A stretch of 64,000 bases of DNA, taken from Sipunculus nudus (lineage: Eukaryota; Annelida; Sipuncula; Golfingiida; Sipunculidae). The DNA is taken from contig CM049306.1 of the NCBI GenBank assembly GCA_026874595.1, forward strand, positions 9,234,519-9,298,518, read 5' to 3'. The stretch's first letter is position 1, and every line of letters begins with the position of its first letter. The notes beneath the pieces were generated by a model. That model saw nothing but the letters and a program-made list of their open reading frames with translations. It had not been told where the DNA came from and made no database searches. Both the position numbers and the translations under genes were made by a program. Positions 13,390 to 24,219 of the stretch are shown in pieces.

Positions 13390-15310
13390 CCAGGGTGAAT
13401 GAAGTATGCAGTAGAGACTGTTAAAAGCATCTCATACACTGCCTCACAATTATAAACTACCCGTATTTTCACCGCTGTGGTGCAATAAATATGTACGCTT
13501 TTTGTCCTAAAAGGAAAGCATTACTGCTGACCACAAGAAGCATAGTCTCCACTGGCAATACTCATTCCTCTGAGAAGTGTATTCTACTTTCCGTGGGTAC
13601 ATTTAATTTTGCAATGAAATAATATGGAAAGGAGGGTACTGATGAATTGATTATCGTTATCTTATTTTATATAACTACAAACAAGGTGATCGACATCATT
13701 AGTTACCGAACTAATTTTCAAATAATGAACGTAATATTTGCTGAAGGACGAGATTGCCTTGGTTCATAATGACAGGAATTAAATGGCCTACAACAAGGGT
13801 AAATACAGGGATTTGGCAATGCGTTATCACCTAACCTGAAGGTAACAAGGCTGCAACAAAATTTGCATTTTCCGCTCACGCTGTTAAAGTGACAGTCGTC
13901 TGTATCAGGGTAAAAGGCTTTTGCTGATATAAACCTAGCTATGGCGGTGTCTCTCTAATGATATTGGTAAGACTGCTGCAACAGATTAACGGCTACAGAT
14001 GTCTCTTTTTTGATAACCCATCATCAAATTATATATACATGTTCATAATATGAAAACGCATCTCACTGACAACAGAATATAGTTCCAATTTGAAGTAATC
14101 AGATTGAATGCCATGGTCTGTTAAACACTTGTAACTTTGCAAAATGTCTCACAATAATTATCAATTGTTAATTATAATGGTTTAATTTTTTACAATTCTT
14201 TACAGAATATCCGTACAGGACATCTAAACCATTTGTTTTGTACCTTCCAGTAAGGGCGTAGGTCAACATATAATTCATTTTTTTAAAACCCATTAATCTT
14301 CAAAGTTTAATTTTTATCAGATCACCGCGAGAAACATGCGTTTAAGTTGTGTTGTACAGGTGTGAAAGCAGCAGGATTTTGAAGCATACATAGGGAATGC
14401 TTTTGAGAAATTTAATTTGAAGAAGATCTGAATGTTATTTAGTCTTGATTATCGTTTGTATAAAATTGTACCACGTACGTCTATCGTATTCCTTGAACTG
14501 GTTTGTAAATGAACACTTTGCTCTCAAACTGGAAACCAGGTGTTATCCAAAAGCTGCAATGTTGATTTTGTGATCGGGGATATTGCATTACTTGGAAATC
14601 CTGATACTATTTTTCATCCCACCAGCTAGAAGTAGGAATAATACTTTTGTTATTAGCATGAGCATTATGTTAGAGAAATGTCTAGATAGGCGGTATCAGC
14701 CTGACTTTCTTACATTCTTGCAGGCAGCTATACCTTCATCATAGACATCATTTGGGTGACTGTAAGTGTTTGCAAGATTCCAGATTACAATAGTATTATG
14801 ATTTCTTTATCCAGATATGTGCGTCATTTTCGCATTTCCGCCCAACCTTTATTTTCAATTTATTTTATAATTATTTGAAATGTATTGTTTCACGAAGCTG
14901 AGTAAGATTTCTTTCTCTAGTGCCTCGTGATCCATGATCTCAAATAATGATATTACCTCATTGGCAATGGGGAAAGGACATGCGTTAAGGGATGACAATT
15001 ATAATTTTGAAATATCTGATACAATAATCATGGTGGATTAACGGAAAAAAAGGCGTGACATTTAAATATACTGTTATTGAAACGTACCGAGCAATTTTAG
15101 TCTTAACTTTATAAATTTATTATTTATAGTATTTGGGCTGTCATCGTCGTAGGCGTCGTCGTCCGTGGTCGTCGTCGCCGGAGTCATTTCTTTTAAACAT
15201 TTACAAATGGTACTATTTTGACATGAAATGTTAATCTTAGGATAATTTATTGGTCGCGGGTGCCGTTTTAACATTCGATGCATGAAGACACTGTATATAA
15301 AACAAAATTT
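13390..15310. other. Intergenic, no gene recognised
   Basis: AT-rich sequence with no splice-framed exon resembling the neighbouring family. A short run of GTCGTC triplets lies at about 15143-15180, just downstream of copy C. I see nothing else of note. Confidence 0.4.
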
Positions 15311-15377
15311 AATAACTTTATTCAGCAAAGTATATATTGAAATATCTTTTGCACTTTGGTAATTCGGAGAAATGAAA

Positions 15378-17672
15378 TCAGCTTTTCATATATTTATTAT
15401 GACTGGCTAAAACTGTAGTTTGCCTTGGACACCAGCTGATGGTGTTTAAACAGCGACGAAGTTTGGGAGACACAGCTTTCGCATTCTGTTTCGCCGTCCA
15501 TGCCGCTAACAAATTATCTTTGGTTTCATGGTTTAATGGGATTTCAGCATCCAGCTGAGAAAAAGGTTGTGTTCCAACCTACAAGAGAAAATACAAATAG
15601 TATGTGAAACATCTGATCAATTTTTTTTATGACACTGCTCTCCTGTTTTGCTCCAAGCCATTGCAACGTGCGCCATCTTACAAATGATTTGCTTAAAGTG
15701 GTATCCCCCTGTTTCGCATCCTCAAACATATAAACTATTTTTAGAACATGTGAAGGAATTAGCCGCACTTATGGGCATTTCCACTGTAGCAGATGTAATT
15801 GATACTTGGCTACATACAGTTGATTCATTGTAAGTCCAAAGATTAAGTTGAAACTTTAAATAAAACTCATGTTGTATCCGAATGTAGTAGGGCTTCAGTC
15901 AATTCAATATAACGTTCGATGTCCTTTTTTTTAATAAACATTGAAATAAAGATAAATATATAAAAATTGTTTACATTCGACTAGGTTATGCGTGTTGATC
16001 TCCTCTTTCACAAGATTGCACAAACGTTTTTAACTATACTTAGCCTCTGTCTGGATGAAATTAGATATGGATCCGCATGACTAAGTAATGATAGTGCGAT
16101 CTTCCCACACATTGTGACTGACCATATAATGTAGCTGCCAAGGAGGTTACTGAGGCGGGGCAGGATGGACGACCACGAGGTACAGTAGAAAGTGGATGAC
16201 ACAGTGGACCCTGGATGACAGTTCTCATGACACAATCTCTCACAACCCTCCTTCTGCAAGATGTCTAGTCCCCCCATAGTAAACTGGTACAGGGTCGAAT
16301 TCACCTTTGAAAGCTTGGCGAGGGTCTGCTGTAAATGTGTCTGTTCGAAAAAAAGAGAAGTAAAAAATAAAAAAAATTAAAACTCCACGTAATGGGGGAT
16401 ACACAAAAAATGTTTCCCAGTTACTCAGTAAAAAAACAATAAAGAATTCATGTCAAAATGAAAGGAGGAATATTCTCCCATATTCTCTGAAAGAAATCAA
16501 TTTCCAGCCCTTTTTACAGATGACTTAGGTAAATTATCATCGATGATGTTACGGCTTACCCTTGTGCATTGTGAAAGATCCAGTGAAGCTGTGTTTTCTG
16601 ATGTGATGTCATTTCCTGCCAATATGCGCAAGTACCTCTCACAACCCACCAATGGATTTGTAAAATCAGGGTTTGGGATTTCCCCTTGAGTCATCATTTA
16701 CTTACACTGTAAGCAATAGAAACAATATATGTATTACTAAAAGTGCTCAAATATCTGAATCCAGGCATTGCTCAAGAACATGGCACAATTTGTCGGGGGC
16801 CGGGGGGGGGGGGGGGGGTCAATAACTTAGAGCCAAAATTTTGCCGTCTTTCAGAAATTTTAGAAAGTTGCCATATTTGACACAAACGCGTCAGCTATTT
16901 ACTGAGATGACACCTCAGTGTGTCGCGTCTTGGGAAAATGACAACACTCATATGAAAATATTCACCCTGCCATGCCTCTTTGTATAGGGCACGCCATAAA
17001 TCACAGAAAATGAATATTTCGTGCATTTTCATCATCAGCACAGAATTTTAATTGCAGAATAAATTTCTTAATATTTAAAAAAAACGTGTATCTGCCCGGT
17101 CGGTGATGTTTAAATATGCAACAATTCTTTGAAATAGTCAAATTCCTCCCACAAATAATAGGGAATTGAGCTCCTTTTTTTCAAATTTTCTTCTGTTCAT
17201 ATATTTGCATGTTTTTGTACTGGTATGAAACTTATAATATTCCATCATGGCCCATGCCGTATTAACAAACGGGAAACTGTATGCTATTGTTTATCGATAT
17301 ATTTCTTATATATACTTACATAGTTATCAAATGTCCACTGTGAGTAAACTTTGAAATGTCGTGCAGCCAGTTCCACTTCCGGTAGAGCAGATAACCTGAA
17401 CTGGTGGACAGCTGGACTACTTTTGGTGGGCTGGATTAAAGGCATGACCAGACAGCTCAGGACCATGGCAACGATAGATTCTGTGGACAAAACCATAAGA
17501 AAATTATCATGAAATATTGTGGAAAATGGCATACGGAATATATACTTATTTTGAGTCATATGCATGAAAACACGTGTTAATGTGTAACTGAACATTTTCG
17601 TAAATTATCACTATATACCAGCTCTTAGCATCCCGCTAATAGAGCACTATTGGACTCGTTCTGCAACATATA

Positions 17673-17719
<47 letters not shown>

Positions 17720-17822
17720 GTAAGTTAATTTTCAAAGTGTAATAAATAAGACGCAAACTAGTATTATTCATTTTATACTGAAGACAATGTATCTTGAACT
17801 TTAGCTCACATTGTTGATGCAT
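15378..17822 (-). pseudogene. Copy C: full-length but disabled copy of the secreted helical-protein gene
   Basis: All five exons are present with AG acceptors: 17822-17810, 17480-17320, 16706-16560, 16340-16123 and 15578-15378. Four changes disable it. The last base of exon 1 is T, so the codon spanning intron 1 becomes TAA. Exon 3 has TAA as its third codon. Exon 4 is 218 bases, not 219, with a one-base loss near its 3' end, and is followed by a weaker donor GTCAGT. Exon 5 has lost one base within the last helix, replacing the usual C-terminus by about 20 unrelated residues before TGA. The exon 2 frame is intact and still encodes a signal peptide and the LPEVELAARHFKVYSQ segment. The promoter motifs and polyadenylation signal remain, so transcription is possible. 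Confidence 0.88.
16801..16818. repeat. Poly-G run in intron 2 of copy C
   Basis: A nearly unbroken run of about 18 G with a further G-rich stretch just before it. Similar runs occur at about 19132-19175, 19508-19527 and 49164-49182. Such runs are prone to length errors in sequencing. Confidence 0.8.
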
Positions 17823-17890
17823 TTTTGAACGTATGAATTCTTTTGAGTAAGATCTGCGGTCACTTTAATAACTTCTCGTCTGGCCATCTC

Positions 17891-17988
17891 TTATATACCT
17901 TCATACTGGAAGGCCATCAACCACAAATATACATCATGGAATGGCGAGGGATATTCCCGAGATAACGACCTTTCTCTGGTCACTTCCT
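17891..17988 (-). promoter_or_regulatory. Promoter relic of copy C: TATA box, kB-type site, ETS-type core
   Basis: TATATAA on the minus strand lies at 17891-17897. GGGATATTCC at 17948-17957 (plus strand) fits GGGRNWYYCC. AGGAAGTG on the minus strand lies at 17981-17988. Order and spacing match gene A although the downstream gene is broken. Confidence 0.6.
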
Positions 17989-18249
17989 GTCATGGCGTCC
18001 ATGCCTGACTTTCCCTTCCTGGTAATTGTTCTTGGGCGTTCACCTTCGTCCACTTTTGAACTTGTAATGAAAATGAAAGAACTAAAAATGTGAGGAGGCC
18101 CAAGTCTCGGCTGACGTTGTAGAAAAGTCGGCTGAACCTCGAAACCTTTGAAAAATATTTTTGACTGAGCGAACTCTTAACGAAAGTTCAGTGTGTCAGG
18201 AATGTCCAAACTTCCTCAGGCTGTGAGAACACGATTACGGCATTTTTAT

Positions 18250-19100
18250 AGGTCAGGTATATAAACGCAGCTTAACGTGTGCAAAAGAGATGAAGAAATA
18301 CAATAACCCTGACATATTGATATGACAGTTTTGACATTCCCATATGATAAAGAGTAATTTTTATAATTTTTTCATCTCTCTCTATATAATATAAATATAT
18401 AAATTCTTAACTTTTATACAGATAAATTCTCAAATTCAAACGGCCGATGACACCTGTCTCTCTCAAAAAGAAATGTATAAATATGAATGACAAATTATGA
18501 CTAGAAGGACTTCACACAACATTTTCCTTGATGGGGGTCAAAGTGTGAAGACAGGATCATTATTTTTTTGGGCAAGTGGTCGAGGAAGGGGGGATGTACG
18601 TTACTGCCCGGACATCACGAGGGGCTGCTGATCCTTCTGAAGAGCTAGGCATGGTCATTATGAGTAACGTGTAGTTTTACTTTCCTCTGTGTTCATCCAC
18701 ATACGGTTTTGATATCAGGTACGAGTGCAAAAAGTGTTCGCCAGCATGGCATTTTATAAGCATATGCAATGAAGACGTTAAGATACATTAAACAATCAAC
18801 AGATCTTATAAACATGGGCTATATTTGCAACATGTTAATTAAAACAATTCACACCAAAGATCACCAGTGATCACCTGTAACCGCGAATAGTCGACAGTTA
18901 AAGCAGTTGCGGTTACAAAAGGACAAGGTTATAACTCGAATGATTACTAAAGACCACCTGGGACTTGTCTTGCGACTAGTGCGACCACCTTCATGGTCTA
19001 TCGATGTTCGTAGAAGCATGTTATTGGTTGCGACTGGGTATGACCACCTTAAGACAGTCGCACGATATCATCCAACACCAGGGAGGTCCTTTGCCATCCT
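18250..19100. other. Intergenic, no gene recognised
   Basis: AT-rich in its first part. From about 18860 it contains repeated short words such as GCGACTAGTGCGACC and GTTGCGACTGG that resemble the interior of the MITE at 20289-20707, suggesting an old relative. No exon is supported. Confidence 0.35.
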
Positions 19101-19545
19101 GACACTGGCAAGAATTTTGGGGGGTATATATCTCCCCCCCCCCCCACTCACGCACTTTTTGGCAAGGGGGGGGGGGGGGATAGTCAATGTAATCATCCCT
19201 CCGCCCCACTATACAGAGAATAATAGTTATATATTACAAATTAAAAAATAATAATAAATAGAATTATAGATTTGGGTTTCATTTGTGAGTTTACTGTGAA
19301 ATATTATATCTAAACGTAGTTTTGAATCAACTTATATACTGGAAACATAATACCTTATTTTCTATAACCTTAAATTTAATTGCTATATCTTTTAACTGTG
19401 ATTTAGTATATATATATATAGTGTCAAACAGGCACATATATATTTAAAATGTGTCATACAGACGATATATGTGTGTGTGTGAGGGTGTGTGTGTGTGCAA
19501 ATCATCCACCCCCCCCCCCCCCCCCCCGGAAGATAAATTGACGCA
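19100..19545. mobile_element. Interspersed MITE-like element, copy 2
   Basis: Diverged copy of the element at 6650-7100. It shares the TGTAATCATCC block, the AGAGAATAATA block, a TA tract, a TG-rich tract near 19470, a long C run at 19508-19527, and the terminal AAATTGACGC. A homopolymer G run near 19166-19179 marks its left part. Confidence 0.5.
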
Positions 19546-20285
19546 CTGCGCGAAGCGTCGTGGCAAATCCTTCCATTTCGGTAATACACAGCGGAGCGTG
19601 AAGCCGTGTTTCCGGCCTGTTCGCGCACTGTACACGAATAAGTTACGTACTGTCTACGCAATGCACGCCAAAAATGGGTCGCATTGGCACGCATTTACAC
19701 GCAATGGCACTACTTGTATACGCATAGGTTAAGTATTGTGTGCGCATTATTCACGTCTGCCGTACCGCATTGTCCCGCAGTGTCACGCATAGCACGCATA
19801 ATTCCCGGTGTCTGGCGTCACCACGCATTGCGCGAAGTCGTCCAGGAAATTTTTATTCACGCTTTGTCCCGCGTGCTATTTGTATTTAGCGTGAAGGATT
19901 TTCACCAAGCTTCATTCCTTTACTCGTTTTGGACGATACATTGATTCAGAATGCCACAGACACTGGTAATTTAGAACAGAGAATGTGCCTATATCTGGCA
20001 GTTGCAGGACTATTATTATTATGTCTTCGTCACGCATTGCCCCGACGACTTCGCGCATTGCCCCGACGACTTCGGGCATTGCCCCGACGACTTCGCGCAA
20101 TGACACGCACCGTCTGCAGTTTTCGCACCGAGTTCGCGCAGTGTTTACGCATCGTTCACGCGAGTGACACGCACATGGTACGAAAATTGATGCGTGCAAA
20201 TTTTAAAAATTCTTTCTATAAATTCTATAAATTCTATAAATAAGTCACGCAACCCCGCACCCTTCACAGTTTCCTCACGCTCGTT
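19545..20285. repeat. GC-richer island with recurrent ACGCA words and a 21-bp tandem repeat
   Basis: This stretch stands out from its AT-rich surroundings. The words CACGCA, TACGCA and CGCATTG recur many times. At about 20028-20100 a 21-bp unit containing GCATTGCCCCGACGACTTC is repeated about three to four times in tandem. The open frames on both strands come from this repetition. I could not assign it to a known element. Confidence 0.55.
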
Positions 20286-20288
20286 AAA

Positions 20289-20707
20289 GCCCCAGTCACA
20301 CATACACCCACGACCGGTATACGACAGGTTTTAATCACCTACGGCTAAAAAAAATCGTAAGTAGTCGTGGAAAGGTCGTTCGACATGTCCTAACTGGTCA
20401 CAAGAGGTCTTAATTTGTCTGAAGTGGTCGTAAGTACCCCTAAAAAGTGGTAAGTTGATTGTGAACGGTTCACAATCCGACGACTAATCGACAGTGGTCT
20501 TGGAAATATCGGTTGTTCTTTTTTGTTGTCGTGCGATATATATATATCCTACAACTTCCACCGACTGATAACGACCGCTCGTAAAGTGGCCCCGTGTGTG
20601 ACCGCAAACCTAATCCAATGCGACATGTCGCAGGCAATCGGCAACGACTAGTCGTGACTATGTAGTCATTGGTGATCGTAGACAATCGTAGGCATGTGTG
20701 ACTGGGC
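20289..20707. mobile_element. MITE with CCCAGTCACACAT terminal inverted repeats
   Basis: The left end has CCCAGTCACACATAC and the right end its near-perfect inverse GCATGTGTGACTGGG. The interior is rich in GTCGT and CGTAAGT words and includes the palindrome GATTGTGAAC-G-GTTCACAATC at 20457-20477. No transposase frame is present, so it is non-autonomous. Superfamily unknown. Confidence 0.6.
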
Positions 20708-20959
20708 GACTTTATTCATTGGCACGACGCATTGTGTGGCATTACGGCACATGACCGATTTTCCTCCTACGCCACCACCGGCTATCACTGACTTGTCGTA
20801 CGACCGTTTTATCTGTGACCCAAGACTGCAGGTTGTAATTAGTCGTAACTGGTCGAATCCCTTTAGTGTCTGGACCTTATGTACAAAGTGATTTGATTCC
20901 ATGTATAGGGTCCATGAAACGTATTTCCTGTCTCGCAAAGATTGTAGCATATAATGCAC

Positions 20960-21625
20960 ATTGCTGTTTTGAAAATAAAAGGTTTATTGCATTTCCGTTA
21001 ATAAAATACGCTTTATGCTCATTCAGTCAGAGGCGTGTCAGTTAACCTCAATATACGCAATAACAACACAATAATTACTTGCTTTAAGGTGTCATCAAAA
21101 TATCTAGACCAACACTTACTTGTGTCAAAATTATTATCGAACTCATAAATTACTGAGCTATTTATAAATAAGAACAAAGGTTTGGCATCATCTGATAAAC
21201 CAAGTTTTCTGTTTCTGTGGTTTACGATATGGGTTTCAGAGTACAAAAAAGTGCAACATTTATGCATAATTTTCAAGTGATTTCTACCCTTTAAAAAACA
21301 TCAAAATAAACATACTCCCACTGTAAATATTTGTCTACCTACAATAACTGATTTTTCTTTAATATATAATGATATATTAAGGCAAACTGATTAAATATAA
21401 AACAAACCAATGTGTTTGGATAGGGTTTATTGTTTCCGTTGGCATTGCCCAGGGATGGACAAAGTAATTTTAAGCACATCCACTGAGTTCCTCCAAGTGT
21501 TCCAAATAATTAACATATTGAATTCATCCTGGTTCTACTTGTACTTCTTATTTAAACAAAATTTCTAGCTTCGCCAGACTCGGCCAAGGGCATGGAACGG
21601 ATAGACAATTTCACTGGTCTTTAGA
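20960..21625. other. Intergenic, no gene recognised
   Basis: AT-rich sequence leading into the minisatellite. No exon or RNA gene is supported. Confidence 0.4.
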
Positions 21626-21629
21626 GCCG

Positions 21630-24215
21630 GTGTTCCCTATCGGCCTTTTGTATTCCTTATTGGCCTTATCATTATTCCCTATCGGCCTTATCGGTATTCC
21701 TTTTCGGCCTTTTGCATTCCCTGGCGGCCTTATAGGTATTCCCTATCGGCCTTATGGGTATTCCCTATCGGTCTTATCGGTATTCCCTATTGGACTTTTG
21801 TATTCCTTATCGGCCTTATCGGTATTCCCTATCGGTCTTTTGTTTTCTTTACGGCCTTATTCGTATTTCCTATCGGCCTTTTGTGTTCCCTGTCGGCCTT
21901 ATCGGTATTCCCTATCGGCCTTATCGGTATTCCCTGTCAGCCTTACAGGTATTACCTATCGACCTTATCGGTATTCCCTATCAGCCTTTTGTATTCCCTG
22001 TCGGCCTTATCAGTATTCACTATCGGCCTTATCCGTATTCCTTATCGGCCTTTTGTATTCCCTATCGGCCTTGTGTATTCCCTGTCGGCCTTATCGGTAT
22101 TCCCTAACGGCCTTTCGCATTCCCTGTCAGCCTAATCGGTATTCCCTGTCAGCCTTATTGGTATTCCCTATCGGTCTTTTGTATTCCTTATCGGCCTTAT
22201 CGGTATTTCCTATCGGTCTTATCGGTATTCCCTATTGGACTTTTGTATTCCTTATCAGCCTTATCGGTATTCCCTATCGGTCTTTTGTTTTCTTTACGGC
22301 CTTATTCGTATTTCCTATCGGCCTTTTGTGTTCCCTGTCGGCCTTATCGGTATTCCCTATCGGCCTTATCGGTATTCCCTGTCAGCCTTACAGGTATTAC
22401 CTATCGACCTTATCGGTATTCCCTATCAGCCTTTTGTATTCCCTGTCGGCCTTATCAGTATTCACTATCGGCCTTATCCGTATTCCTTATCGGCCTTTTG
22501 TATTCCCTATCGGCCTTGTGTATTCCCTGTCGGCCTTATCGGTATTCCCTAACGGCCTTTCGCATTCCCTGTCAGCCTAATCGGTTTTCCCTGTCGGCCT
22601 TATTGGTATTCCCTATCGGTCTTTTGTATTCTTTATCGGCCTTATCGGTATACCCTATCGGCCTTTTGTATTCCTTATCGGCCTTATCGGTATTTCCTAT
22701 CGGTCTTATCGGTATTCCCTATTGGACTTTTGTATTCCTTATCGGCCTTATCGGTATTCCCTATCGGTCTTTTGTTTTCTTTACGGCCTTATCGGTATTT
22801 CCTATCGGTCTTATCGGTATTCCCTATTGGACTTTTGTATTCCTTATCGGCCTTATCGGTATTTCCTATCGGCCTTTTGTGTTCCCTGGCGGCCTTATAG
22901 GTATTCCCTATCGGCCTTATGGGTATTCCCTATCGGTCTTATCGGTATTCCCTATTGGACTTTTGTATTCCTTATCGGCCTTATTGGTATTCCCTATCGG
23001 TCTTTTGTTTTCTTTACGGCCTTATTCGTATTTCCTATCGGCCTTTTGTGTTCCCTGTCGGCCTTATCGGTATTCCCTATCGGCCTTATCGGTATTCCCT
23101 GTCAGCCTTACAGGTATTACCTATCGACCTTATCGGTATTCCCTATCAGCCTTTTGTATTCCCTGTCGGCCTTATCAGTATTCACTATCGGACTTATCCG
23201 TATTCCTTATCGGCCTTTTGTATTCCCTATCGGCCTTGTGTATTCCCTGTCGGCCTTATCGGTATTCCCTTACGGCCTTTTGCATTCCCTGTCAGCCTAA
23301 TCGGTATTCCCTGTCGGCCTTATTGGTATTCCCTATCGGTCTTTTGTATTCCTTATCGGCCTTATCGGTATACCCTATCGGCCTTTTGTATTCCTTATCG
23401 GCCTTATCGGTATTTCCTATCGGCCCTATCGGTTTTCCCTATTGGCCTTTTCGGTATTCCTTATCGGCCTTTTTTTTCCCCTATTATCCTTTAGTATTCC
23501 CTGTCGACCTTATAGGTATTCCCTATCGGCCTTTTGTATTTCATGTCGGCCTTATTAGTATTCCCTATTGGCCTTTTGTATTCCCTGTCGGCTTTATCGG
23601 TATTTCCTATCATCCTTTTGAATTCCCTGTCGGCCTTATTGGTTTTCCCTATTGGCCTTTTCTATTTCTTATCGGCCTTATCGGTATTCCCTATCGGCCT
23701 TTTGTATTCCCTGTCGGCCTTATCGGTATTCCCTAATGGCATTTTGTATTCCTTATCGGCCTTATCGGTATTTCTTATCGGTCTTATCGGTATCCCTATT
23801 GGCCTTATCGGTATTCCTTATCGGCCTTTTGTATTCCCTGTCGACCTTGTAGGTATTCCCTATCGGCCTTTTGTATTTCTTGTCGGCCTTATCGGTGTTC
23901 CCTATCGGCCTTATCGGTATTCCCTATCGGCCTTATCGGTATTCCCTATCGGCCTTTTGTATTCCCTGTCGGCTTTATCGGTATTCCCCATCATCCTTGT
24001 GTATTTCCTGTCGGCCTTATTGGTTTTCCCTATTGGCCTTATGTATTCCTTATCGGCCTTATCGGTTTTCCCTATCGGCCTTTTCTATTCCTTATCGGCC
24101 TTATCGGTATTCCCTGTCGGCCTTTTGTATTCCCTGTTGGCCTTATCGGTATTCCCTAACGGCATTTTGTATTCCTCATCGGCCTTATCGGTATTTCCTA
24201 TTGGCATTGTTTGTC
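21630..24215. repeat. 2.6-kb minisatellite of alternating 22- and 20-bp units
   Basis: The 22-bp unit is CGGCCTTATCGGTATTCCCT plus AT, and a 20-bp variant reads CGGCCTTTTGTATTCCCTAT. A higher-order pattern is present: a marker variant containing CCCTATTGGACTTTTG occurs near 21784, 22231, 22716, 22823 and 22951, and blocks of about 300-350 bp around 21790, 22240 and 22970 are near-identical. The plus strand of the unit contains no stop codon in any frame, which explains the overlapping long open frames of up to 497 codons. I do not call them genes. Confidence 0.93.
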
Positions 24216-24219
24216 TTTG

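Larger units (their letters stand above)
9040..13390. repeat. Segmental duplication, right unit (carries pseudogene B)
   Basis: Colinear partner of 820-8360 with the landmark pairs listed there. It is shorter, lacking exons 1, 2 and 4 of the gene as well as the TTAA MITE and the large TA tracts of the left unit. Identity is patchy, so the duplication is not recent. Confidence 0.75.

Noticed and set aside
15544-15833. Frames around exon 5 of copy C as an independent gene
   Set aside because: The minus-strand frame is the exon 5 relic read through its acceptor; the plus-strand frame has no supporting features.
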